From assembly GCA_021779635.1 (NCBI GenBank), contig JAJYAH010000440.1, positions 1 through 6,197 on the forward strand: a stretch of DNA of 6,197 nucleotides. Direction: 5' to 3'. How positions within the stretch are numbered: position 1 is the first letter of the stretch; each line of letters opens with the position of its first letter. Shown here in pieces: positions 1 to 6,197 of this stretch. A program made the translations under genes and the position numbers. This DNA is from Pseudomonadota bacterium. Lineage in GTDB: Bacteria; Pseudomonadota; Alphaproteobacteria; Rhizobiales; Xanthobacteraceae. The notes under the pieces were generated by a model. It had not been told where the DNA came from and did not search any database. It saw nothing but the letters and a program-made list of their open reading frames with translations.

Positions 1-372
1 TTCGAGACCATCCTTTTCTATGCGGCGCTCTGGAGCCAGGGAAATGGTAGCGCGATTCTCGCTGGCGCTCTGAGCGCCTGCGCTGTGCTGGCGATCATCG
101 CGTGGGCGATGCTGCGCTACAGCCGCCGGCTGCCGATTGGCAAGTTCTTTACCTACAGTTCGTGGCTCATGGCCGTCCTGACGGTCGTGCTCGCGGGCAA
201 GGGCATCTCGGCGCTGCAGGAGGCCGGCATCGTCAACATCGCGCCGTTACACTCCGTGCCGCGCATCTCGCTGGTCGGTTTGTTTCCGACTGTGCAAACA
301 GTTGCGGCCCAGCTGCTCATGATTGCCGCTCTGGCTATAGGATTCGCATTCAATCGTCGAAAGGTGACCTAG
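1..372 (+). CDS. FTR1-family iron permease, C-terminal part (5' end outside window)
   Basis: Frame 1 is open from the first base to a TAG at 370-372, giving the last 123 residues of a membrane protein. The FTR1 family (yeast Ftr1p, bacterial EfeU) carries iron across the inner membrane using REGxE motifs. The visible part starts FETILFY, which fits the residues just after the R-E-G of the second REGxE motif. Hydrophobic segments lie at about residues 18-38, 50-68 and 98-117. The segment AGKGISALQEAG (66-76) and the PRISLVGLFPT loop (87-97) are typical of the family's C-terminal region. The gene points toward the SPARSA operon and converges with it. It looks like ordinary chromosomal cargo unrelated to the defence genes. 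Family assignment is from remembered motifs; the first REGxE and the N-terminus cannot be seen. Confidence 0.85.
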   Translation, partial: FETILFYAALWSQGNGSAILAGALSACAVLAIIAWAMLRYSRRLPIGKFFTYSSWLMAVLTVVLAGKGISALQEAGIVNIAPLHSVPRISLVGLFPTVQTVAAQLLMIAALAIGFAFNRRKVT

Positions 373-401
373 AAGAATGAATGGAACGGCGCGCTGACGG
401 C

Positions 402-420
402 GGAGCGACCAAAGCGCTCC
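402..420 (+). terminator. Possible terminator hairpin after the permease gene
   Basis: GGAGCG (402-407) and CGCTCC (415-420) form a perfect 6-bp, GC-rich stem around a 7-base loop, 29 bases after the permease stop. No T-run follows on either strand, so it is not a classical intrinsic terminator. It could mark a transcript 3' end or be chance in high-GC DNA. Confidence 0.3.
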
Positions 421-496
421 AAGAGGTGCTGCCCAGCCAAGGAAGAATTACTTTTCCCAATGGCTTCGCGGGACGACCGCAACAAAACTGATCTCA

Positions 497-525
497 TGCG
501 ACGTTTCTTGTGGTCGGACGTCGCA
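497..525. repeat. 8-bp perfect inverted repeat
   Basis: TGCGACGT (497-504) is repeated in inverted form as ACGTCGCA (518-525), separated by 13 bases. It lies in the non-coding stretch, 264 bases beyond the Argonaute stop in the direction of that gene. It could be a transcript-end hairpin, a dimeric protein-binding site or a relic of an element end. No U-tract follows it, and no second copy was noticed in the window. Confidence 0.4.
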
Positions 526-788
526 CGCGGATTGCTGTGCGACTTATCCCTTTCCCTTGTTTCTGCATCCTCACCCCCGTGCAACACAGTGCGCAGATCA
601 ATTGATACACGTCGAATCCATGCGGAGGAACAGGCGCCCGCAAAAGCCATACGGCGTCATCTAAAGAAATCGTCGTCCGGAGCGCGGCTGAACGACACAA
701 GGCTTTGTGCGATCTGTGGCGGAACCGCGTGCAATGATCGCAGGGGCCGTTTGACGATCCCTGAGCAACGCGGCTTTGATGCACTTGG

Positions 789-2219
789 CTACATGAACAA
801 ACGCACGGGATATGAGTGCGGTTGAAGTTTGGGCATCCGCTTGACGATCGTCGCAAGCGTTCCGGCAAAACTAAGTGTCACAGGCAGGCGGTCGTAAGGG
901 CCGTCATTGTTCCAGTCCATTTTAGTCAACGCGAGTGTCTCGCGGCAGAGATCGTTAATGCCACCCAGGCCAGCGTGGCGGACTAGCAGCAGCGGCTCCG
1001 GCGTGCCCTTGCCTTCCTTGTAGTAGTCCTTACCCTTGGCCACGGCCGGAAGGTTACCCTGCGTCCAAAGCAAAGCCTCATGCGGACCGAGCTGGAACGT
1101 CGCGCCGCGCTGGCAGGGATAGCCGTGCGGGCGCTGGGGTCCGGCGATGAGCACGCCGCGCCAACCGCAACTCTGCTGCACATGAACCAATTCGATGGAA
1201 TCCGCGTTCGGGAGGGCATCGAAAGCTCCCTCGATCTCGTCGGACCGAAACTCGGTGTTCTTGTGAACGACGATGCGCCGCGGCGAGTCGCCCGAGTGTT
1301 TGCGCTGATAGATGGCGAGGCTGCGAGCCATCACCTTCAGCATTTGATCGCGGCGAAGATAGGGGTTCTTGCCAAACATATGGACGCCATCGGCCTCATA
1401 GGCCACGAATTCGAGACCCGATCCCTCGGCGTCAAAGACCTGACTACAGCATATCGCAAAGCGTTGTGTGGCCTCTCCGCCGGCACGCAGCGCATAGTCG
1501 ATGCCTATGAAGGCAGTGCCCGGTTCGACGTCGGCGAGCACCCAGGGTGTGCCGCCAGCCTTCGTGTAAAGCGCGATGCCTAGGCGCCAGGCAACGCTAC
1601 ATCGGCAATAATAGTTCAGTGCGCTGTCTTCGCGTAGGAATTGTACGCAAATGCCCTCGGAGGCGGCATAAGCCTTCACATAGTCGTGGAGGTCGAAGTC
1701 GTCGCCCGGCGGTCCCCGGAAGGCCGGCGACCAGCTCTGCTTGAGCAGAATGACAACGATATCGAAACTGTCGCGCGCGTTACGCAGCGCAAAGAGTGCT
1801 CGGGTCAGCGCTTCAGCCAGCACCACGTGGGGTTTCGCGGCGGCTTCGATCTCTCTGTTGAGGTCTCGCGACAAGAGGATGTGGCTCGCCGCACCCCCGC
1901 GCGCAATTCGCACTCCGAAAACCTTCTCGAAGCCGCGGAACGGCGGGAGATATTGTTTTCGCTCCCGCGGCTGATGCACCTGCTCGAGTTCGCGCATTTG
2001 GCGAACCAGCGCTTCCTCGAGCTCTGCCGGCACGATCATCCCGATCCGGATCGGGTTGGGAACCGGCGACAACTTGCCAAGACTATAGGGCCCGAACCGA
2101 ATCAGCCCTTCCATCGGATGGATATCGATGTCGCGCGGATTGTTGGAGCCAAAGCGAAGCTTCGGCTCTGGCAGCACGATGTGGCCGGGCAGGCGGAAAG
2201 GCTCGGTGGCAGTGCTCAT
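789..2219 (-). CDS. Short prokaryotic Argonaute (MID-PIWI), SPARSA sensor subunit
   Basis: This 476-aa protein has the length and layout of short pAgos, which contain MID and PIWI but no N or PAZ domain. In characterised SPARSA systems the pAgo binds a small guide, recognises invader DNA and activates the partner SIR2 NADase in the cytoplasm. The MID domain covers roughly residues 130-235. It includes the WRLGIALYTKAGGTPW stretch (211-226), whose K220 and GGxPW are typical of the guide 5'-end pocket region. PIWI begins near FIGIDYAL (237-244), keeping the first acidic position, D241. The later strand reads RIVVHKNTEF (315-324), where an active enzyme would have an HRDG-like Asp. The C-terminal helix reads FAGTLA (451-456), with Gly where slicers have His or Asp. 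The protein is therefore probably a binding-only Argonaute. The ATG overlaps the SIR2-APAZ stop and has a GGAAAGC ribosome site just upstream. The stop is TAG. The MID and PIWI boundaries are estimates. Confidence 0.9.
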   Translation of the reverse strand: MSTATEPFRLPGHIVLPEPKLRFGSNNPRDIDIHPMEGLIRFGPYSLGKLSPVPNPIRIGMIVPAELEEALVRQMRELEQVHQPRERKQYLPPFRGFEKVFGVRIARGGAASHILLSRDLNREIEAAAKPHVVLAEALTRALFALRNARDSFDIVVILLKQSWSPAFRGPPGDDFDLHDYVKAYAASEGICVQFLREDSALNYYCRCSVAWRLGIALYTKAGGTPWVLADVEPGTAFIGIDYALRAGGEATQRFAICCSQVFDAEGSGLEFVAYEADGVHMFGKNPYLRRDQMLKVMARSLAIYQRKHSGDSPRRIVVHKNTEFRSDEIEGAFDALPNADSIELVHVQQSCGWRGVLIAGPQRPHGYPCQRGATFQLGPHEALLWTQGNLPAVAKGKDYYKEGKGTPEPLLLVRHAGLGGINDLCRETLALTKMDWNNDGPYDRLPVTLSFAGTLATIVKRMPKLQPHSYPVRLFM

Positions 2220-2227
2220 GGCTTTCC
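2216..2227 (-). promoter_or_regulatory. Translational coupling site: ATGA overlap and ribosome binding site
   Basis: On the - strand the TGA of the SIR2-APAZ gene and the ATG of the Argonaute gene share four bases (2216-2219). The ribosome site GGAAAGC (2227-2221) lies one base before the ATG, inside the SIR2-APAZ coding sequence. This arrangement favours reinitiation and balanced output of two proteins known to form a 1:1 heterodimer. Confidence 0.8.
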
Positions 2228-4021
2228 GATCCCGCTAAATGCAGAAACGCGCAGAATTTCGAATTCTGCATCGATGCCGTCCGCGATGCCAAACGCCTTC
2301 AGACGCACGCTACGCTCCCGACCGATAATGAGGCTGATCCACCCATCGAGGAGAGCGTTCGCAAGTCGGTTGTGACGACGCGCGCGCCGCTCGCGCACAA
2401 ACTCACGGGTCAGCTCGACAGTGTCATCAGGTGCATCTGCGGCAAGCTCGGTGATGACGATAGGCTCAATCAAAAGCCAGAGCTGTTCAAGGCGGTAATC
2501 GACGCGCAGACCACAGGCCTCGCTCCAGATGACCTCAGTCTTGGGTACGGTGCCTGAGATGACGTCGACGGGCTTGGCGGTGTCGCTGTTAAAAATCGAC
2601 GGCTTTACCTCGCCCGGCACGGGTCGAAGCCGCACGCGGCTGCCCCGACGTTCCAGAGTTAAGCTGGGCCGGTCTGCGATTGCGCGGAACAGTGCATCAC
2701 GGACAACCGCGCGTTCGCCTCCCTCCTTGACCAGCCTCTTCGAGGAGAGAGGATGGTGGTCGAACGCCTTGATGCCAAAAGGCTCGAACGCTTTGCGAAT
2801 ATCGTTGTCCCGGCCGAAGGCCAGAACGCCGTCACGGGTGCGGTGCGCGATGATGTCGACACCGGCCTTAGCAATGGCTTCTTCGATCTCCTTGTCGCCG
2901 CCGATCGCGCAGTCGACGATACGGCAAAGCGCAGGTCCCGAGGTGACCGCCAGCGCGTTCATGCGGATGGCTGGCACCGCCGCCGTGCTCGGCCGCAGCT
3001 TGCCGGTCGCGAGCCGCGGCCGAGCGGTGCCGGTAAGGCTGGCGACCTTGTCGGCGGTCTGTGGCAGGAACCGGAGGAGATCCGAGAAAAGCTCGTCGAA
3101 CGACTCCGCCTCCACAAGATGGGCGTCAATGCTGAACACGCGTGCGCGGGCGATCAGTTCGGTGACCGCGGGGTAGGGCGTGTCCTGGCCGCGCTTGAAC
3201 CAGAAAAGTCCACCTGGAAATCCGCGCCCCTCGTCGAGAGCTTCATTCAACGCCTCCATGATCGAAGCATCGCGACCGCTATAGCCGACGACGGCCAACC
3301 CCCGCCGGCGGCATGCGTCAATGAGGTTGCGCCGCATCTCGGCATCCTGTTCGCGAAGCTCCGTGTCAGTGTTCTTCAGCGAGTCGGAATGGTAGTCACC
3401 ATGCAGCTTGCCGTAGACCGGCCAGCGGTTCTCATCAACGGCGCGGCGAATCTTCTCGGGCTCCTTCAAGTCGGCGACGACCAGCCGACCCGTCCCGCCC
3501 AGATGCGCTGCAGCGGCATCCTCCATGGTGCGGTCGAAATTGGTGGTCCAGACAATCCGGCAGAGATCCTCCGCCATCAGCAGGGCGAGCGCATGATGGC
3601 CGAAGGACGGCTTTCCGCGCGCGATCAGCTCATCGAGATAGGCGCGCCGGTCTTTTGGTGAGTGATAGGTGGCCTCGAAATAGGCGGAGTACTCCGTCTC
3701 CGAGCCGACAATCGGAAAGCTGCCCAAGGCATCGAAATGGGCTTGCAGCTTGCGCTGGACGGCGGGCTCCCCGACGTCGGTAATCACCGAGGGAGGCAGC
3801 TTCTTTTCCGAGCGATAGAGCCGCTGCTTGAAGTCCCAGATCATGTCGCCGGCGGTCTTGATCCCGGCAGCCCGGGATGCCCCGGCGCCGAGAAACCACA
3901 TGATCTGCGCACCGCGAAGTTGGAAGAGGCGGAGGAACCCCGGAATGTCGAGCGGCCGAATGGCCTCGTCGTCCGTCGCGGGTGCAACGGCGGGTGTGTC
4001 CGCGGAGAGGCGGGGGCGCAC
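2216..4021 (-). CDS. SIR2-APAZ protein, SPARSA NADase effector subunit
   Basis: This 601-aa protein joins an N-terminal SIR2 NADase domain (about residues 35-320) to a C-terminal APAZ domain (about 355-600), the normal partner of short Argonautes. SIR2 motifs appear in order: FLGAGASRAAG (43-53, NAD-binding GAGxS), TTNFDRTME (159-167, with N161 and D163), KLHGD (205-209, with H207 the likely catalytic histidine) and VVGYSGRD (244-251). The APAZ part includes EACGLRVDYRLEQLWLLIEP (501-520), a well-conserved stretch in these partners. APAZ replaces the N-terminal Argonaute lobe and holds the pAgo. By homology to characterised SPARSA, the complex hydrolyses NAD+ after guide and target binding. 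The start is GTG at 4021 with a weak AGG a few bases upstream. The frame stays open for more than 200 bases further upstream but offers no ATG, GTG or TTG there. An N-terminal tail of about 25 residues precedes the domain. Confidence 0.92.
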   Translation of the reverse strand: MRPRLSADTPAVAPATDDEAIRPLDIPGFLRLFQLRGAQIMWFLGAGASRAAGIKTAGDMIWDFKQRLYRSEKKLPPSVITDVGEPAVQRKLQAHFDALGSFPIVGSETEYSAYFEATYHSPKDRRAYLDELIARGKPSFGHHALALLMAEDLCRIVWTTNFDRTMEDAAAAHLGGTGRLVVADLKEPEKIRRAVDENRWPVYGKLHGDYHSDSLKNTDTELREQDAEMRRNLIDACRRRGLAVVGYSGRDASIMEALNEALDEGRGFPGGLFWFKRGQDTPYPAVTELIARARVFSIDAHLVEAESFDELFSDLLRFLPQTADKVASLTGTARPRLATGKLRPSTAAVPAIRMNALAVTSGPALCRIVDCAIGGDKEIEEAIAKAGVDIIAHRTRDGVLAFGRDNDIRKAFEPFGIKAFDHHPLSSKRLVKEGGERAVVRDALFRAIADRPSLTLERRGSRVRLRPVPGEVKPSIFNSDTAKPVDVISGTVPKTEVIWSEACGLRVDYRLEQLWLLIEPIVITELAADAPDDTVELTREFVRERRARRHNRLANALLDGWISLIIGRERSVRLKAFGIADGIDAEFEILRVSAFSGIGKP

Positions 4022-4184
4022 AAGACCTGACGGCTTTATGGATCGGGTGGAGCTTATGGCGATAACCTCAAGTGGAGCGGCAAATAAAATCTTGTGGTAT
4101 CTGAAGACGATCTCGGTGAAACTGCAACCAGGACGTGAGTCTGTCCCGCTCGTGCCGAGGTCTCCATACCGAGCGCTTGGTCCA
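4022..4184. promoter_or_regulatory. Divergent spacer, likely promoters for SPARSA and the GHKL gene
   Basis: The SIR2-APAZ gene starts leftward from 4021 and the GHKL gene runs rightward, so both promoters must lie here or within the coding starts. The centre (about 4072-4125) is visibly richer in A and T than its surroundings. It includes TAAAAT at 4085-4090, one mismatch from a -10 consensus on the + strand, but without a good -35 at the right distance. The - strand offers only weak candidates. I see no convincing operator palindrome. If the GHKL protein starts at the alternative ATG at 4056, the spacer shrinks to 34 bases and the promoters would overlap coding sequence. Confidence 0.45.
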
Positions 4185-5051
4185 ATGGCCGGCAGGGAAA
4201 GGGTGGTGGGCGCTTTGGACGAGCCACGGCGCGGCAGTGCGCACTTCGATGTTGTTGACGATCTCCTGTGGCAGGCAGTCGCGGGCCGGCTGCCGGAGCT
4301 CGGATCGATTGTACTCGCCCGGTCGGGGCGGATCGGGCCGCTCGTCGAACTCGCGATGGCTGCCGTCGCCGCGCCCGACGCCTATCAGGCCGTCTCGGTC
4401 GAGCCGCCGGTATTTCAGCAAGTGACGAGCGCGCTTCGCGAGGGCGTAATCAGCGGTGCCGCCGCCCGTGATCGCGCCGGCGTGTTTCCCTTGTCGCGCC
4501 TCAAGCCCGAGAGGGACGGGGCGGACGAGATCGCCTGGGAGCAATGGGCCATGCACGCGGATAACGCGGCGGTCGCGGTGGGCCTGGCGAAGGGCCTTGT
4601 CGCCGGCCTGATGGGAGCGCTCGGCGAGCTTCAGGACAATGTGTTCGAGCATAGCGCGCGCCCTGAAACCGGCGTCATCGCCTATGCGGCCAGCGATGGC
4701 ACATTCGAATTCGTCGTCGCCGACGCCGGCCGGGGGGTGCTTGCAAGCTTGCGGGAAAATCCGGAGTTTGCCGACCTCAAAGACTCCGGCGCTGCGTTGC
4801 GGGTCGCCGCGTCCGACGGCGCCTCGCGGCACGCCCGGAGCACGGGCCACGGCTACGGCATCGGTCAGTTGTTTCGTGCCCTTGCTCATGATGCCGCCGA
4901 GCTAAGGTTTCGCAGTGGCGATCACGCCCTGCGGCTCTGGGGCGACGCCCCGAGCCTCACCGGGCAGGTGGAGTTGGCGCAAAAGGCCTGGTTGGACGGC
5001 CTCTCCATCTCCGTTCGCTGCGCGCCGGATACGGCGAGACGGCGGACGTAG
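4185..5051 (+). CDS. GHKL-superfamily ATPase (HATPase domain protein)
   Basis: The C-terminal half (about residues 135-255 of 288) carries the Bergerat-fold ATP-binding motifs in order: N box GELQDNVFEHS (147-157, with E148 and N152), G1 box VVADAGRGV (177-185, with D180) and G2 box GHGYGIGQLF (221-230). A last strand, GLSISVR, lies near 272-278. The N-terminal 130 residues are a soluble alpha/beta region I do not recognise. There is no histidine-kinase dimerisation helix, receiver, TopoVI/MutL transducer or membrane segment. It is therefore a stand-alone ATP-binding switch of unknown output. The start is uncertain. ATG 4185 is used because the region upstream is AT-rich and not protein-like. 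ATG 4056 (after GGTGGAG) would add 43 residues, and GTG 4206, after AGGGAAAGG, would remove 7. Divergent to SPARSA; its 3' end overlaps the convergent cysteine-rich gene. Confidence 0.82.
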   Translation: MAGRERVVGALDEPRRGSAHFDVVDDLLWQAVAGRLPELGSIVLARSGRIGPLVELAMAAVAAPDAYQAVSVEPPVFQQVTSALREGVISGAAARDRAGVFPLSRLKPERDGADEIAWEQWAMHADNAAVAVGLAKGLVAGLMGALGELQDNVFEHSARPETGVIAYAASDGTFEFVVADAGRGVLASLRENPEFADLKDSGAALRVAASDGASRHARSTGHGYGIGQLFRALAHDAAELRFRSGDHALRLWGDAPSLTGQVELAQKAWLDGLSISVRCAPDTARRRT

Positions 5052-6173
5052 TCGCAATGAGGGCCTTTCCGATGCCTCATAGGAAGCGCGTACGAGTGCG
5101 ACATTGTGCGCCAGAAGATCGTCGATCGGCGCGCCCTTCGGGGTCGGGAATTTCGCCCATTTGAGACGCCCGGACTCGGTCAAATAGGCGCGCCGCCGCC
5201 GCATGGTGCGGGAAAAGGCTTCGGTTTCGATCAGAGAAACCTTATCGAAGTGGCGCTGCAACACGCCGAGCCTGCGGCCGCCGCCCCGGATAACGAGCGC
5301 GAGCGGACGATCGATCCGGTCGGCGAGCGTGCAGAGCTGGGCGACATGCCAGTCGAACCGCTCGCCCCGGCCGCAGCCTGTCGCGAACTCGAAGGCGAGA
5401 GTCTCGATCTCGGGGCGTTCGGCGATGAGGTCGCCCCAGCGGACATAATCATGCTGCGTGCGGGCGTTGATGTGCAGCGCAGCCGGCAGGCCTGCCGCAG
5501 CCATCTCCGTCCAGGCCAGCAGGATCCGCTTCATGCCGTGGAGATTGTCGGTGCGCGGCACGTCGATCAGCACGCTGTAATTCGGCGTGCTGATGAGCGC
5601 GACACCGAGCTCCTTCAGCATGGCGAGAATCGTGTCGCGTTCCTTCAGCTCCCACCAGCGTTCGATCGGGTTGTCTTTGTCGACACCGGTTACGATGATG
5701 GTCGCGCCTTCGGTGATGCGGAAACGATCGGCAAGCTCGGCACGGGAGGCGACATGCGGTTTGCCGGTTGCGAGATTGACGAGCTCATACAGCGACAGCG
5801 CGACCACCGGCTCGTCAAGCCTAGCCACGCGCCGGTAGCCATGATCAACGAAGGGCACGATCATCGGCAAGTCGGGAACGCCGTTCGCCGGAACGCGCGG
5901 CGCGTTCTCGAAGCCCAGGCCGTGCACTTCACGCATGCGGGCGACGAACAGGCCTGGATTGAATCGGCAGACCATGTCGCACTTGCTCTTATCCTTGCAG
6001 GAGCAGAGGTCGCGGCAATCGACGATGCCGGCGTCGGTATGAACACCGCCACAACGGTCACGCTCAAGGCAGCTCGGGCAGCCCAACGACTGCGCGTGCT
6101 GCGTCGCATCGTCCCAGAGCCGCTGCGGCTGTCGGAAGCGACGTGATGGTTCGTGGGGCGGCCGGTCGTTCAT
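4902..6173 (-). CDS. Uncharacterised protein with N-terminal eight-cysteine cluster
   Basis: I do not recognise this 423-aa protein. Its N-terminus has eight cysteines in 38 residues (C32, C35, C41, C53, C57, C59, C65, C69), enough for two four-Cys metal sites, either iron-sulphur or zinc. Residues 95-362 form a soluble alpha/beta region with alternating strands and helices, such as VVALSLYELV, ATIIVTGVD, GVALISTPNYSVLIDVP and PAALHINART. This could be a barrel-like fold. The PNYSVLIDVP part (197-206) recalls, from memory and with low confidence, the DUF4417 family. The last 60 or so residues are Arg/Pro-rich, unlike the rest, and lie partly antisense to the end of the GHKL gene, so they may be weakly constrained. 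The ATG overlaps the stop of an upstream gene in ATGA. A GGAG lies 11 bases before the ATG, a rather long spacing. It is possibly an operon member of a second module. Confidence 0.75.
   Translation of the reverse strand: MNDRPPHEPSRRFRQPQRLWDDATQHAQSLGCPSCLERDRCGGVHTDAGIVDCRDLCSCKDKSKCDMVCRFNPGLFVARMREVHGLGFENAPRVPANGVPDLPMIVPFVDHGYRRVARLDEPVVALSLYELVNLATGKPHVASRAELADRFRITEGATIIVTGVDKDNPIERWWELKERDTILAMLKELGVALISTPNYSVLIDVPRTDNLHGMKRILLAWTEMAAAGLPAALHINARTQHDYVRWGDLIAERPEIETLAFEFATGCGRGERFDWHVAQLCTLADRIDRPLALVIRGGGRRLGVLQRHFDKVSLIETEAFSRTMRRRRAYLTESGRLKWAKFPTPKGAPIDDLLAHNVALVRASYEASERPSLRLRPPSRRIRRAANGDGEAVQPGLLRQLHLPGEARGVAPEPQGVIATAKP
5057..5080 (+). terminator. Possible hairpin just after the GHKL stop
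   Basis: ATGAGG (5057-5062) and CCTCAT (5075-5080) can pair as a 6-bp stem with a 12-base loop, starting 6 bases after the GHKL stop. No T-run follows, and the bases also code for the tail of the opposing cysteine-rich gene, so this may be chance. Confidence 0.2.
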
Positions 6174-6197
6174 TTCACGCTGATCTCCGCGGTGTCG
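6170..6197 (-). CDS. Last codons of an upstream gene running off the right edge
   Basis: Reading leftward from the right edge, one frame gives D-T-A-E-I-S-V-K and then TGA at 6172-6170. That stop shares ATGA with the ATG of the cysteine-rich gene. The overlap style and the strand match a tightly packed operon. The fragment is too short to name a family, and the gene is inferred from the junction alone. Confidence 0.45.

Larger units (their letters stand above)
373..788. other. Intergenic stretch between permease and Argonaute gene
   Basis: About 416 bases lie between the convergent stops of the permease and the Argonaute gene. Open frames cross it on both strands (for example 460-825 on + and 369-650 on -), but their translations are rich in Arg, Ser and Cys, show no family motif, and one runs into the antisense of the Argonaute gene. 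I see no tRNA, CRISPR repeat or recognisable transposase. Two hairpin-forming inverted repeats lie here (402-420 and 497-525). The stretch may be a decayed junction between core and accessory DNA. Confidence 0.6.

Noticed and set aside
741..763. CAGGG and CCCTG able to pair downstream of the Argonaute stop
   Set aside because: The 5-bp stem with a 13-base loop and no following U-run is too weak to call a terminator.
460..825. 121-aa + strand frame containing a CxxC pair
   Set aside because: Its composition looks random, it runs into the antisense of the Argonaute 3' end, and the CxxC alone is not evidence of a gene.
751..849. TTGACGATC repeated directly at 751-759 and 841-849
   Set aside because: Nine bases is short for this composition, and one copy lies in Argonaute coding sequence; no third copy was noticed, so it is not a repeat array.
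1641..2375. 244-aa open frame on the + strand
   Set aside because: It is antisense across the Argonaute and SIR2-APAZ junction, and its Arg-rich translation has no recognisable domain.
2753..3661. 302-aa open frame on the + strand
   Set aside because: It lies wholly antisense to the SIR2-APAZ gene, whose motifs prove the - strand frame. Long antisense frames are common in high-GC DNA.
4068..4889. 273-aa open frame on the - strand opposite the GHKL gene
   Set aside because: The + strand carries the N, G1 and G2 boxes in order. The - strand translation is a shadow.
5106..6146. 346-aa open frame on the + strand
   Set aside because: It is antisense to the cysteine-rich gene. Its translation lacks family motifs, and the opposite strand has the cysteine cluster, clear secondary-structure periodicity and an operon-style start.

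Overview
The window is high-GC bacterial DNA with dense genes and mostly G/C third codon positions. It most resembles a proteobacterium, perhaps an alphaproteobacterium, but nothing in it fixes the genus. It looks like a small defence island next to an ordinary transport gene.

Left edge (1-372, + strand): the C-terminal part of an FTR1-family iron permease, cut by the window edge. Then comes about 416 bases without a convincing gene (373-788), holding two hairpin-forming inverted repeats. This stretch is probably the boundary between ordinary chromosome and accessory DNA.

Centre (789-4021, - strand): a two-gene operon read right to left. It encodes a SIR2-APAZ protein (601 aa) followed by a short prokaryotic Argonaute (476 aa), with stop and start codons overlapping in ATGA. 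This is the layout of a SPARSA system (short prokaryotic Argonaute with SIR2-APAZ). In characterised members the nucleic-acid-guided Argonaute senses invader DNA and switches on the SIR2 NADase, which depletes NAD+ and stops the infected cell. All the SIR2 motifs I looked for are present. The PIWI domain has lost at least two slicer-tetrad positions, as expected for a sensor rather than a nuclease.

Right (4022-6197): a short, relatively AT-rich divergent spacer, then a GHKL-type ATPase on the + strand (4185-5051). A 423-aa protein on the - strand (4902-6173) converges on it, with an N-terminal cluster of eight cysteines. Their 3' ends overlap by 150 bases. The cysteine-rich gene overlaps by ATGA the last codons of another - strand gene that runs off the right edge, so it belongs to an operon that is only partly visible. 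The role of these right-hand genes is not recognisable. They may be a second defence or signalling module beside SPARSA, and are the least described part of the window.
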